IMG/VR virus record: IMGVR_UViG_3300010401_000052 | Location: 1-40,447 of that record | Reading direction: 5' to 3' (one strand) | DNA from: a virus | Length of the DNA stretch: 40,447 nt | In this document: positions 1-8,518 of the stretch, in pieces | Position numbering within the stretch: position 1 is the first letter of the stretch | Layout of the letters: the number at the start of each line of letters is the position of its first letter | Position numbers and translations under genes: made by a program | The notes under the pieces: model-generated | The model's input: the letters and a program-made list of their open reading frames with translations, nothing else | Told to the model about the DNA's origin: nothing | Databases searched by the model: none

Positions 1-144
1 AAAAAGGAAAGAAATGAAGCAAGCAGAAGTAAAAATTAAAGGGTTGAGACCAATTTTATTCCATGCGTTTAAAATTGAGGCTATAACAAATCTAGAGCAA
101 AAGAAATCTGGTAGCGCCGGAAATAACCCAGAAGAATGGAAGTC
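1..144. repeat. Terminal direct repeat, left copy (pairs with 40304-40447)
   Basis: Bases 1-144 match 40304-40447 except at position 96 (A) versus 40399 (G). This is what a circular or circularly permuted genome gives when the contig runs past its own start. The unit length is therefore about 40,303 bp. The mismatch changes codon 28 of the gene at 14-616 from Glu (GAG) to Gly (GGG), so it is either a real variant in the population or a sequencing error. Confidence 0.9.
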
Positions 145-616
145 TACCGTTTTAGAAAAAGGCGGTCAACTGTATGTCCCAGCCTCTTATTGGAGTGGTT
201 GTCTTAAAGAGGCATCGAGATACACAAAAGCAGGCCGAGGATCTATCCAGAAGTCGTTTATCTCCTCATCTTTGGTTCTTACTGAAATTTCATTAATTGA
301 TAGATGGCTTCCTGAAGGTTGGGAGAAAATGGCATTTAATGAAATGCCAAGCGATAGTTCACAAGATGTATATTTAGATATCCGAGCTGTAATGAACCCC
401 AATTCCAAAGGGAAAAATATCCGTTACAGAGTAGCTTGCTGCCCCGGATGGAAAACAGAATTTGCTTTTTCTTTTGATGATTCTATTGTCTCACCATCAC
501 AAATCAAAAAGATTGTAGATGACGCTGGTAAGATGGTTGGCATCGGTGATGCCCGAGTGCTAGGTTATGGGCGGTTCGAAATAGAGTCTATCAAAATCAC
601 AGAGATGAAAGATTAG
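14..616 (+). CDS. RAMP/Cas7-like phage protein of unknown function
   Basis: A 200-residue soluble protein with an AAAGGAAAG ribosome-binding site before the ATG. Features in order: an N-terminal beta strand (KIKGLRPILFHAF, residues 8-20); a segment LYVPASYWSGCLKEA (53-67), like the 'PGSSLKGALR' region of RAMP proteins; and a C-terminal glycine-rich loop GIGDARVLGYGRFEI (176-190), like the RAMP G-loop. I recall a widespread family of prophage proteins with the same architecture and no known role. The RAMP link is inference from these motifs, and no catalytic residues are evident. It lies in the rightward operon that crosses the circle junction, between pentamer arrays 40178-40288 and 622-801. 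The 5' end is repeated at the right end of the contig. Confidence 0.7.
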   Translation: MKQAEVKIKGLRPILFHAFKIEAITNLEQKKSGSAGNNPEEWKSTVLEKGGQLYVPASYWSGCLKEASRYTKAGRGSIQKSFISSSLVLTEISLIDRWLPEGWEKMAFNEMPSDSSQDVYLDIRAVMNPNSKGKNIRYRVACCPGWKTEFAFSFDDSIVSPSQIKKIVDDAGKMVGIGDARVLGYGRFEIESIKITEMKD

Positions 617-621
617 AAAAG

Positions 622-801
622 CGTGGCGCGGCGAGGAGAGGCGTGATTTGGCCAGGTTCGGCATGGCCAGGAGAGAAACGGCATGGCCCGGCACGGCAAG
701 GCCCGGTAAGGCAACGCGCGGCGTGGTGAGGCGAGTCCTGGTACGGCGTGGCGAGGCTAGGAAAGGCAAGGTTTGGCTAGGCAGGACGAGGTAAGGCATG
801 G
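622..801 (+). repeat. YNNGG pentamer array, 36 units
   Basis: 180 bases that split without a gap into 36 five-base units. Most units end in GG, and most start with C or T; the two middle bases vary freely. Exceptions include cgtga, agaga, caacg, cgagt and cagga. The array starts five bases after the stop codon at 616 and ends in catgg followed by TTTTAATGA, just before the AGGAG site of the next gene. The reverse strand reads as a long open frame (a five-residue Pro/Leu/Ala pattern), which I treat as a by-product of the period. Confidence 0.93.
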
Positions 802-825
802 TTTTAATGAAAAAGGAGATAAAAA

Positions 826-1092
826 ATGGAAAAAATAAACAAACATGAGGCTCCATCTGCATGGTTTTTTGCGGAATGGATATCTATCATAGGTACTTTT
901 TTGGTATGTTTTGTGTTTTTGTTCTATCAAAACCAATTGCAAACCGAAAGGACTGATAAAATTTCTGAAAGATTACAACAAGAAATGTCCACGCAATCTG
1001 AAAGATCAGACAAATTATATATAATGTTTGCAGAATCACAAAAAGAATTTCACCAAAAATTCTACGATTTGCTGAAGGAAGGAAGGAAATAA
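826..1092 (+). CDS. Small membrane/coiled-coil protein
   Basis: An 88-residue protein with a strong AAGGAG site. Residues about 14-36 form one hydrophobic membrane segment (WISIIGTFLVCFVFLFY). After that comes a charged, Gln/Glu-rich helix that should form a coiled coil, ending in FYDLLKEGRK. The layout (short N-terminus, one TM segment, coiled coil, basic end) and the 'DKLY.MF...LLK' type ending are shared with the proteins at 21864-22013 and 28204-28404. A holin- or spanin-like role or a membrane-anchored adaptor is possible; nothing in the sequence decides this. Confidence 0.7.
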   Translation: MEKINKHEAPSAWFFAEWISIIGTFLVCFVFLFYQNQLQTERTDKISERLQQEMSTQSERSDKLYIMFAESQKEFHQKFYDLLKEGRK

Positions 1093-1093
1093 T

Positions 1094-1180
1094 ATGTTAG
1101 TAATGTCAATAGGTGGATTTTTTCTTTTTTTGATTATAATGCTAATTGGGAATAGCGAAGAAAAATATATGGATTATTGA
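1094..1180 (+). CDS. 28-residue membrane microprotein
   Basis: A short frame starting two bases after the previous stop, with a GGAAGG site seven bases upstream. It begins MLVMSIGGFFLFLIIMLIG and ends in a charged tail, NSEEKYMDY. The first 19 residues form a single membrane helix. Its stop is two bases from the stop of the convergent gene at 1183, so it closes the rightward operon. The ribosome-binding site and compact spacing argue that it is real. The function is unknown. Confidence 0.55.
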   Translation: MLVMSIGGFFLFLIIMLIGNSEEKYMDY

Positions 1181-1182
1181 TC

Positions 1183-2565
1183 TTATTTGTAAGGGATTTT
1201 TTTCTCTTTTTTAGCCAATTCTTTATCCAATTTTTCAAGATTACTTGTCATAAGAGCCGCATTTCCTCTAAGAGTAGCTAATATGGCATCTGTGTAATAT
1301 TTTCGAAGAATAGGACTTTGAGATACTCGGTTTAAAACTTGAATTCCTTTATAGATAGCAAATATAGGCGCGGCTGTTGTGGCTCCGATCGCTGTAGCTG
1401 TTGGTCCAGCGCCAAACAATGCCCTTGCCCCTTCGCTTACTAAAGGTTTGGTGTAGTTTTTGCTCACATAATTGGCTACATAATGACTATTGGCTATAGC
1501 TCCATGTGTTTCATTTGCGTTTTTCCAGCTCTTTACCCAATCTGGCGCTTGTTGACCTATATGTTCTACACCTTGATGAATGGTTTTTCTTAGATTATTC
1601 AGCTGTGTTCTTCCTCTTTCTAGTAACGAGGGATCACCTGTTATTTCGTTTAAACTTCGGTTCGAAGCTACTAATTCTTTCGCAGTAACAGGAGCATTAG
1701 GACGAGAAAGTTTGTCTATAAATTTATTTACTGCACTTAAAGCGCTACTTTCTGAAGGCGCTGTTAAACCCAAACTCAACTCGTCTCTGAGATGTTCTGC
1801 TTGTCTTAGCAAGTTTTGATTCTGTCTTTGAGTTACGGATATATTTGGAGCTGTATTTACAACGTTATTCCATAAGTCTCTATTGTACTTGGGCGCATTA
1901 GCACGGTTCATCAAATTTAAAAAAAATGTAATCCCGAATTTTGTCGCCGCTTGGCCTTTATCTTCAATCCCTAAGTATTCGGCCCCACTTTTTGATAAAT
2001 TAGAAATAACAGGTATGGCCAGATTTCTAAAAATATTTCTGGGACCTGAACCGGGCAAAACAGAAGAAATAACATCTTCAAATATTTCATGCCCGACTTT
2101 AGAAAATTCACCAGTTGGCTCTGTAAAACCACCAGTAAGCTCTTTGGATTTTTGACGCAATTGAGAACTTGTAGGAAACCAATCGATAATTGAGCCAACC
2201 AAGGGTATGATAGAAAGATTCTCATCCTCAAACTTCTTCAAACCAGTTTCGTTTTTCTGCAAAGATTTTATTTTTTGATAAAGTGGATCTATATGATAAA
2301 TGTCTTTCACGGTTTTAGCAAATTCGCGCATATTTCCTGGAAAACCAACGACCTGCTCTATCCCTCTAGAAGTTAATCCAGCTATATTTTTTTCCACCAC
2401 CCTATCAAGGTCGTCATCATTTTCATAAGATGCACCTGAAGGAATTCTATAGGCATCTCTGGGGTCTTTTTCTTCAGCAAGTGTTTGCGTAGGTTCTTTT
2501 TCTACAGGTTGGTATAAATTTTTTTTTATTCTGTATTGATCTCTAGCGTCTTCCGAAGTATTCAT
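1183..2565 (-). CDS. Internal virion / ejection-type structural protein
   Basis: A 460-residue protein, last gene of the leftward structural block. The first 45 residues are polar and contain two similar stretches, DARDQYRI and DPRDAYRI. The middle is alpha-helical with weakly hydrophobic segments (IIPLVGSIIDWFPTSS near 117-132; a Gly/Ala/Thr-rich stretch with GAGPTATAIGATTAAPIFA near 387-405). The tail is Lys-rich. The start overlaps the stop of the upstream gene by four bases (ATGA). Position after the tail genes and helical composition fit proteins ejected with DNA by podoviruses. That role is inferred from context, not from a recognised domain. Confidence 0.6.
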   Translation of the reverse strand: MNTSEDARDQYRIKKNLYQPVEKEPTQTLAEEKDPRDAYRIPSGASYENDDDLDRVVEKNIAGLTSRGIEQVVGFPGNMREFAKTVKDIYHIDPLYQKIKSLQKNETGLKKFEDENLSIIPLVGSIIDWFPTSSQLRQKSKELTGGFTEPTGEFSKVGHEIFEDVISSVLPGSGPRNIFRNLAIPVISNLSKSGAEYLGIEDKGQAATKFGITFFLNLMNRANAPKYNRDLWNNVVNTAPNISVTQRQNQNLLRQAEHLRDELSLGLTAPSESSALSAVNKFIDKLSRPNAPVTAKELVASNRSLNEITGDPSLLERGRTQLNNLRKTIHQGVEHIGQQAPDWVKSWKNANETHGAIANSHYVANYVSKNYTKPLVSEGARALFGAGPTATAIGATTAAPIFAIYKGIQVLNRVSQSPILRKYYTDAILATLRGNAALMTSNLEKLDKELAKKEKKIPYK

Positions 2566-3842
2566 GGTAAAGTATCACCCATATCTATAAATTTCTTCAC
2601 TTCAGATTCCGGCACTTCCATTGGATCGTTTTCATCACCATTAGCGAACATTAAAACATATCCAGGACGTATTTTATGCTGAGAATTTAATATTTTTCTT
2701 ATATTTTCCTTTAACTCTTCTTTTCTTGAGGCAATATAACCAAAAAGTCGTTCGTTAACTTTTGCTTGAAAATCTTCAGGTTTCTTGCCTCCATTTTCCT
2801 TTTTTAACTGTTCGGCGATTTTATATTCTTCGTTTAAGGTTTCTCCGACAATTCTTAAGTTTTTTACAATAGCCAAGTTTGCTTCTTTGCTAAAGTTAGG
2901 ATTAGGGTAGGCTCCAGATAAGATATTAAATTCCATAGCGGATAACTGAGATCCTGCCACTTCTTTAAAATCAGTGTATTGATTTTTGACTTCTGCTGCT
3001 AGTTCTCTTCTTCCTTCCGATGTTTTTGAAATCAATCCGACAGCTTCTAAGATTTGATCTACAGGTTTTCCAGAAACTCCCTTTTTTATTATTTTTTCTA
3101 TTCTGTCAAGAGATTCATTTTTTAATACTGTTTTCTTGGCGCGATTTTGCAATTCTTTATCATATTCTATGTCTGCTTGAGCTTGGGCCTTTGTTAATAA
3201 TTCTTGGCGTTGAAGTTGTGGGGATTCTTTTCTTTGAATTTCTTCAGATCGGCGTCTACTTTCCAATATATTGCTTGTCCTTCCAGGAAGAATCTCTGGT
3301 TCTTTATTAAAAGCTAATTCTAATTCTTCAGCAGAAGCTTGTGGGTTTTCTCTGATTACTCTTTCGATGGCCGCCGCTTCTTCTCGGCTAGGAGGCGTTC
3401 CTGCTAATCCTCCGAGCGGTGCTTTAGCTTTTTCAGGCCTAGAAATTCTTTCGGCCATTGCGGGATCATTTTCATAAGCAGATAGAGAACCGGGTTCTAA
3501 TCCGCGTCGGATTTCTAAATCCCGCGTTTTCTGTCTATTTTCATCTAGTTTTTGGTCGCCTTTTTGGAGTTCATGAGCGATTTTCTGCTGTTGCAGTCCC
3601 CCTTTTAGAGCATAATCAACATAAAGCTTTTGAAGTTCTGGTGGCAAATCAGCTATGGCTTCGCCTTGTTCTCCGACTAAACTATGTAAAGCCTGCCTTT
3701 TTTGCTTTTCTCGTTGGGCTTCTCTTTGTTGTTGCTGATAATTTTCATACAATTGAGAACCTTGTTCGACACTGGTTCTTAAAGATCTATTCAATCTTTC
3801 CGAGAAAGTCGGTTTACGATTTTCTTCTATAATTTGTACCAT
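2562..3842 (-). CDS. Long helical virion protein, probable ejection protein
   Basis: A 426-residue, highly charged, Gln/Glu/Lys-rich protein that is almost entirely predicted helix. A Gln/Arg-rich coiled coil lies near residues 27-60 (NYQQQQREAQREKQKRQ) and a second helical region near 190-260. No signal peptide or TM segment is seen. It sits between two other likely virion proteins, nine bases downstream of the stop of 3851-4420, and overlaps the next gene by ATGA. Such proteins in this position are commonly internal core components in podoviruses; I infer the same here. Confidence 0.6.
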   Translation of the reverse strand: MVQIIEENRKPTFSERLNRSLRTSVEQGSQLYENYQQQQREAQREKQKRQALHSLVGEQGEAIADLPPELQKLYVDYALKGGLQQQKIAHELQKGDQKLDENRQKTRDLEIRRGLEPGSLSAYENDPAMAERISRPEKAKAPLGGLAGTPPSREEAAAIERVIRENPQASAEELELAFNKEPEILPGRTSNILESRRRSEEIQRKESPQLQRQELLTKAQAQADIEYDKELQNRAKKTVLKNESLDRIEKIIKKGVSGKPVDQILEAVGLISKTSEGRRELAAEVKNQYTDFKEVAGSQLSAMEFNILSGAYPNPNFSKEANLAIVKNLRIVGETLNEEYKIAEQLKKENGGKKPEDFQAKVNERLFGYIASRKEELKENIRKILNSQHKIRPGYVLMFANGDENDPMEVPESEVKKFIDMGDTLP

Positions 3843-3850
3843 ATAACCCC

Positions 3851-4420
3851 TTAAAATAAACCTGAGCCCGCATTATAACCTAATGAAGCACCTGTAGCGG
3901 CTCCAGCTGGGCCTCCTAAAAAGAATCCTCCAGTGGCCCCAGCTGCTCCTCCAGCTAGTCCTCCCCAATCAAAACCTTGTTTCTGTTGTTTTTTCACTAA
4001 GAAATTTTCGTAGGGTCTTTGACCCATCAATTCATTACTCATGCTCATTAAATCTCTTAATGCTTGATTTCTTAATTCCATCCTTTGTCCTTGTAATTGC
4101 TGGGCGAAGTCACTAGTAGCTTGGTTCGCGTAGTTTTGGAATCCACTACTATGTCTTGCTCCTAATGCTCCTGGTCCACCACCTCCCTGGCTGAATCGAG
4201 AAGCCATTTGCCCTTGTAAACCTTGGAATTGGCGTAACGCAGGAGCTTCCATTTCTGCGAACATTGACTCATCACCACCAGCAAGCCTTGATAAGAAACT
4301 ATTAGGACCTACGTGGCGCATAGAGTTTTTTAATAATTTCATCTGATCAGGTGTAAATTGTTGTACTGTACCTTTTCGGTATCCAGAAGGGATGTTTTCT
4401 TTCATTCCATAAGAAGGCAT
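3851..4420 (-). CDS. Virion-associated protein with Gly/Ala-rich C-terminus
   Basis: A 189-residue protein. The centre is Gln/Met/Arg-rich helix (about residues 80-145). The last 40 residues are a Gly/Ala-rich, weakly hydrophobic stretch (GGLAGGAAGATGGFFLGG and following) that resembles the membrane-active tail of small ejection proteins. It forms a trio with the two genes downstream. The assignment to virion or ejection proteins rests on this composition and on the gene order. Confidence 0.55.
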   Translation of the reverse strand: MPSYGMKENIPSGYRKGTVQQFTPDQMKLLKNSMRHVGPNSFLSRLAGGDESMFAEMEAPALRQFQGLQGQMASRFSQGGGGPGALGARHSSGFQNYANQATSDFAQQLQGQRMELRNQALRDLMSMSNELMGQRPYENFLVKKQQKQGFDWGGLAGGAAGATGGFFLGGPAGAATGASLGYNAGSGLF

Positions 4421-4433
4421 ATATTCACCTGTA

Positions 4434-4925
4434 TTAGGGTTTTGAAATCCATTCTATCACGATGGTTCCATTATTTAAAGCCGGAGCCCCAGCACCTACT
4501 AAAAATTTTATTGTATCTGTGGTTGTGGATCCTGCATTTAGGGCTATGTAAAAAGAAATTTGTCCTGCAATTGCCACAGAGGTGCCTGGAATTAGCCCAT
4601 ACCAATTAGTGCCGTCAGTATACGTGCCAAAAAAGCGCACAAAACGCTCAATTGTAGAGAATTTGAAGCCCAAGTCCATATCTGCAGTAGTAGTGAATGT
4701 GTAAACCTGTCTTAGACCTTGCTGGCGTTGATTTTGAAAGATAAACCAGTTCTCACCATTGATTGCAGGCCGATTTGTAGGAAAAATCGATATGATGCGA
4801 TTATTAACGGTATTGGCAATATCGACATAGGCCTTATTCATTTCAACGGACATCTGATGCATTTCTTCCGGGAATTCCCTAGAAGTCCGTAAATATGCCA
4901 CCTGATTAACAACATTAGCGCTCAT
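4434..4925 (-). CDS. Putative tail protein
   Basis: A 163-residue protein. An N-terminal helical stretch (residues 1-40) is followed by a beta-rich body with many aromatic and Thr residues (YTFTTTADMDLGFKFSTIE). Its start overlaps the stop of the large tail protein 4922-7912 by ATGA, so the two are probably translationally coupled. It resembles small proteins found beside tail stabilisation proteins in podoviruses. I recognise no named domain. Confidence 0.6.
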   Translation of the reverse strand: MSANVVNQVAYLRTSREFPEEMHQMSVEMNKAYVDIANTVNNRIISIFPTNRPAINGENWFIFQNQRQQGLRQVYTFTTTADMDLGFKFSTIERFVRFFGTYTDGTNWYGLIPGTSVAIAGQISFYIALNAGSTTTDTIKFLVGAGAPALNNGTIVIEWISKP

Positions 4926-7912
4926 GCCAATACCTGGGAAGGTGATACATCCAAAATAAAGCTATGCAATTCAATTTCAGCAAATTGATTAGGGGCTACA
5001 ATTGTTGCAATACCCCCAGAAACATAAATTCCAAATGGGGCGGAATTGACTTCAATTGTTACGGTCGTAGCATCAGATTCCAGCACATTAAATATATTAT
5101 TGTTTAGTTCTGTCATGCCCACAACGCCCGTGATACGAATTGTAGAACCTGGAGTAAAGGCAGCTGTCGTTGTTAAAACACAGGGGCTTGCCCTTGTAGC
5201 TCCAGTAATAGCATATGAGTTCGTAGATACCTCTAAAGTCCTCATTTGGTCTTCGGACAAGGTAAATCCTAATTGGACTGTATCTCCAATGAGAGATGTG
5301 TTTATGCGATGCCAAATCTGCTGCTGAGCATCTGCCGTAGGCATCTGTAAATTAACATTTGCCGCCGTTAAACCTAAATTTGTGCTTTCTGGGCATGTGT
5401 AGAGTACAGTGCTATATAGAAGCGCATTATTTAAACTCAAAGGATCCGGTACAAAAGGCGGTTCATTATATGGACTACTATCGTTTTGGCTTAAGAATAT
5501 GAGCAGGGTAATTTGGGCATTCGAAGTCTTGCTCAAAAGATATTGCTGAACGCCTATTCTAGTTTTTCTCGCCATTCCCCAGGCTACTGGGAACTGCTTT
5601 GTTTGGATAAACGGCACATACATTCTTTTGATTAAGCCGCCTCCAAGATATGTTCCAGATGTAATAGTAGGATTTAAAATAAAGGTATTGTTATCTACTG
5701 AAGTTACTTGGAATATTTTCCCGTTTACTTGTGCGCCGACGGTTCCTAAAGCTCCTGTGATGATTATGAAGTCATCTTCATTTAAACCATGGTCTGGAGA
5801 CGTAACAGTGCTAGAAGATATGTTTTGGATGTATAAAGAGTTCCCTTCATTCGTTCCTTCGTCTTTGACCATTACGAAGCCTTGCTGATTACCTGCGATG
5901 ATTTCTGGTTGCAACAAAGTCGACTCACCTGCATTCCAAGGGTCATTCCAAGAATTCCATGTAGGATAAATCAGACCTACAGTACTCCAAATAAATCCTG
6001 TTTTTCTTCGAAACTGGCCATAATGAGTATAAGATTCATTGAAAATGGCCCAAGACTGGTCTCTATAGTTGTAGAAGAGCGTTTGGTTAGGAAATTTCAC
6101 TTTATCTTCATCAGCAGTATATGTGAGATAAATCCATTCATTTATGAAGTCTCTTTGGGCTGTGACGCGTTCTGGACCGTTATTTGTAAGCTGGAACTGG
6201 AAAACTTGATCAGGTATCTCTAAATCAATTCTTTGGCATTCTGTTTGCCCTGTAATGATGATACCGCGGCTTCCTCTAGTGATTACGCCTTTATCCATAT
6301 TGATTGCAGAGAAAACGCTGCTGGAACCCAGTTCAGAATTGATTATGTAGAAGTTGAATGGGATAATATCATTACCCGTATACACAAATCTGGCCTGCAA
6401 ACGATCAAACCCTAAAATAATCACATCCCCGTTCATGGAAGCACTGTTTATGGGCTGATCAATGCCGGCTGTAATAAAGCCGCCAAATCCTGTTTGGTCT
6501 TCCCAGTATGCGCTAGGGGTGGCTGTTTGATTGTCTGGAACAAGAATAGGATGGAAAGTCGTTGTCGCTAAAGATGGATCGCCAGTAAAAGACGCAGTGT
6601 AATATGGAGTTCCATTTTGGCTATATATAACAGTGTCCTGGAGATACCTCTGACTGCCCACTGCTGAAGTCTGGACGACTGGGCCAATAAAAATCAGGCG
6701 ATCTTTAAAAGACATTATCATCCTGGCGCCGACTAAGTAATATAGGGCCTTAGGTAGATCTGCGATAGAGAAATTAGATATTGATAAAGGAGGAGCAAAA
6801 TTTACCCATCCCTTAGCTCCATTTAATGTAGGATTTGTAGAATTACCATTAGTGGGATCTCCATCATACCATCTCAAAGAATCTACAGTGGTATCTGATC
6901 GGTTTGTAAGATATTGTGCTATCCCCCCAGTTCCATTACCGACCAAAGTCGCATTAGGAAACTCTACCGATACATTATTAGCGTCAATAACAGCGATCAC
7001 ATATCCTGTTTGAAAGTTTATCCCAGTAGTGGTTACCACTTCATTAATGAATAAAAAGTCTCCCACAACTAAGCCATGGCCTGTTATTTGCAATGTAGCT
7101 ATAGCAGGTGGTCCTCCCGCAGTAATAGTAACAGTAACAATTGGTTTAAATTGCATCCCGATATTTGTTGTGGTAAAAGGCACTGTGATGCCATTTGTAG
7201 CCCACAATGCGCCTTGATAATTCACAGTCCAGAATTGCTGATAATCCTGCCCATTCCATGTTGTAGGTGTGATATCAGTTTTTGGTATGTAGCCAGGCAA
7301 TAAAGCGCTAACGCCTGGGTTCTTATAAAAACTAACATCATAAATAGGGTATGGATTGGCGGTAGTGATATTATAAGAATAGACTGTATCGAACGCTAGT
7401 GTCCCTGGGAAATCGTTTATACCAATTGTTAGCTCTTCAAGACCCATTACGGGCAAATCAGGTGTATATAAAAATTGAGCCGTTATCGCATGGCCTGCAC
7501 CGCCAGTGATCGTTATAGCGCCGGTAGCGTAATTAATGGTTCCCGTTCCCGCGGGAGCTCCTGTTAGAGTGCCATTTTTTAGAGGATCTGTGTAAGTGCG
7601 GCCAGTTACGGTATCCAATATAGAAACGCTTCCAGGAACGATATTCCCATTGGTTTCTAAGCCAAATCCTGTAAGAATGTTGGCTGCTCCTCCGACCAGA
7701 TTAATAGTAGAAGTGGAAGAATAAGAAACCGAAGTGGATTTGAAAAATCTTTGTAACCGACCAAGAAGAGAAGTGCCGCGTTTACGCTTTATTCTTCCTC
7801 TCCATTGATATGCATTGACTAAAGTAGGAAATGAATCATTATCAATAACAAATGGAGTAACATCATTCCGCAAGCCTCTTGTGATGGGCCCTACAACGAT
7901 TTTGTCGCCCAT
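4922..7912 (-). CDS. Large tail / stabilisation protein with FCCH-like modules
   Basis: A 996-residue beta-rich protein, the largest in the genome. The N-terminus (GPITRGLRNDVTPFVIDNDS, residues 8-27) is typical of podovirus tail proteins that join the portal complex to the tail. Three copies of a small module of type 'HGL..GD.....G....N...F.V...D...' occur, at roughly residues 275-325, 695-745 and 920-975; database annotation often labels this fold as the ubiquitin-activating E1 FCCH domain. The same module appears in 10295-10948 and 10997-12118. The body is rich in Asn/Thr and aromatic residues, as in structural tail proteins. The next gene upstream ends one base before its start. Confidence 0.7.
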   Translation of the reverse strand: MGDKIVVGPITRGLRNDVTPFVIDNDSFPTLVNAYQWRGRIKRKRGTSLLGRLQRFFKSTSVSYSSTSTINLVGGAANILTGFGLETNGNIVPGSVSILDTVTGRTYTDPLKNGTLTGAPAGTGTINYATGAITITGGAGHAITAQFLYTPDLPVMGLEELTIGINDFPGTLAFDTVYSYNITTANPYPIYDVSFYKNPGVSALLPGYIPKTDITPTTWNGQDYQQFWTVNYQGALWATNGITVPFTTTNIGMQFKPIVTVTITAGGPPAIATLQITGHGLVVGDFLFINEVVTTTGINFQTGYVIAVIDANNVSVEFPNATLVGNGTGGIAQYLTNRSDTTVDSLRWYDGDPTNGNSTNPTLNGAKGWVNFAPPLSISNFSIADLPKALYYLVGARMIMSFKDRLIFIGPVVQTSAVGSQRYLQDTVIYSQNGTPYYTASFTGDPSLATTTFHPILVPDNQTATPSAYWEDQTGFGGFITAGIDQPINSASMNGDVIILGFDRLQARFVYTGNDIIPFNFYIINSELGSSSVFSAINMDKGVITRGSRGIIITGQTECQRIDLEIPDQVFQFQLTNNGPERVTAQRDFINEWIYLTYTADEDKVKFPNQTLFYNYRDQSWAIFNESYTHYGQFRRKTGFIWSTVGLIYPTWNSWNDPWNAGESTLLQPEIIAGNQQGFVMVKDEGTNEGNSLYIQNISSSTVTSPDHGLNEDDFIIITGALGTVGAQVNGKIFQVTSVDNNTFILNPTITSGTYLGGGLIKRMYVPFIQTKQFPVAWGMARKTRIGVQQYLLSKTSNAQITLLIFLSQNDSSPYNEPPFVPDPLSLNNALLYSTVLYTCPESTNLGLTAANVNLQMPTADAQQQIWHRINTSLIGDTVQLGFTLSEDQMRTLEVSTNSYAITGATRASPCVLTTTAAFTPGSTIRITGVVGMTELNNNIFNVLESDATTVTIEVNSAPFGIYVSGGIATIVAPNQFAEIELHSFILDVSPSQVLA

Positions 7913-8506
7913 TTAACTACCTATAGCTATCCAATAAAACGTATCCCCAACAGCGTAATTTCCATTTGTCGCGATTTTAAAGGTACTTAAACCGACCGCA
8001 CTTACATCCCAATCGTGAGTGCCACCACCAATAGCTGTAGTTGTCCTGGGTGTACATACAACAGAATATATCGCATTAGGAAAAGGTTTAGGATAAGTCA
8101 CAGTCACTGTACCTCCTGGATTAATAGGACTAACAGAACCGCATTGTAAATACATATTCCCGATTAATGAAGTCAATGCATTTACAGGTCCCTTAATCGG
8201 ATCCATTAAACCAGTTATTGCGAAAACCAAACCTGTATTATCCCTTGTATAACAAAGTTGTAGAAAATCATTTACAACAAAATTTGTAGAAAACAAAGCC
8301 AATTGGCCTATTGTAGTCACAGGAGCTCCTGCTCTAATGGGCATTGTGACTTGCTGATGCAAACCACCATTGGTGTTATTAAACCCGAAGTGTTCTACAG
8401 CTATAATTGTATCCGTAGAATTTGTATTAGTTTTCATCGGGTCTTGGTCCGAAGATGGATTGTGAGGGCCATCAGGAATGTCTCTTGTGTAAGCTAAATT
8501 AGGCAT
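7913..8506 (-). CDS. Tail protein with gp53-like C-terminal domain
   Basis: A 197-residue protein. The C-terminal third (about residues 138-197) reads FPNAIYSVVCTPRTTTAIGG, then a DWDVSAVGLSTFKI segment and a terminal YWIAIGS. This is the pattern of the 'tail fibre gp53-like C-terminal' domain, a small beta sandwich at the ends of many phage fibres. The first 60 residues are polar and likely extended. The gene ends directly before the large tail protein, in the same operon, so it probably forms a short fibre or knob. Confidence 0.65.
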   Translation of the reverse strand: MPNLAYTRDIPDGPHNPSSDQDPMKTNTNSTDTIIAVEHFGFNNTNGGLHQQVTMPIRAGAPVTTIGQLALFSTNFVVNDFLQLCYTRDNTGLVFAITGLMDPIKGPVNALTSLIGNMYLQCGSVSPINPGGTVTVTYPKPFPNAIYSVVCTPRTTTAIGGGTHDWDVSAVGLSTFKIATNGNYAVGDTFYWIAIGS

Positions 8507-8518
8507 TTGACCTCAAAA

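Noticed and set aside
560-862. Minus-strand frame of 100 residues over the pentamer array, with a Pro/Leu/Ala/Arg repeat
   Set aside because: It follows from the five-base period (15 bases = five codons) and lacks stops for that reason; the ribosome site and conserved content are missing. The same holds for 39760-40005 and 39969-40325.
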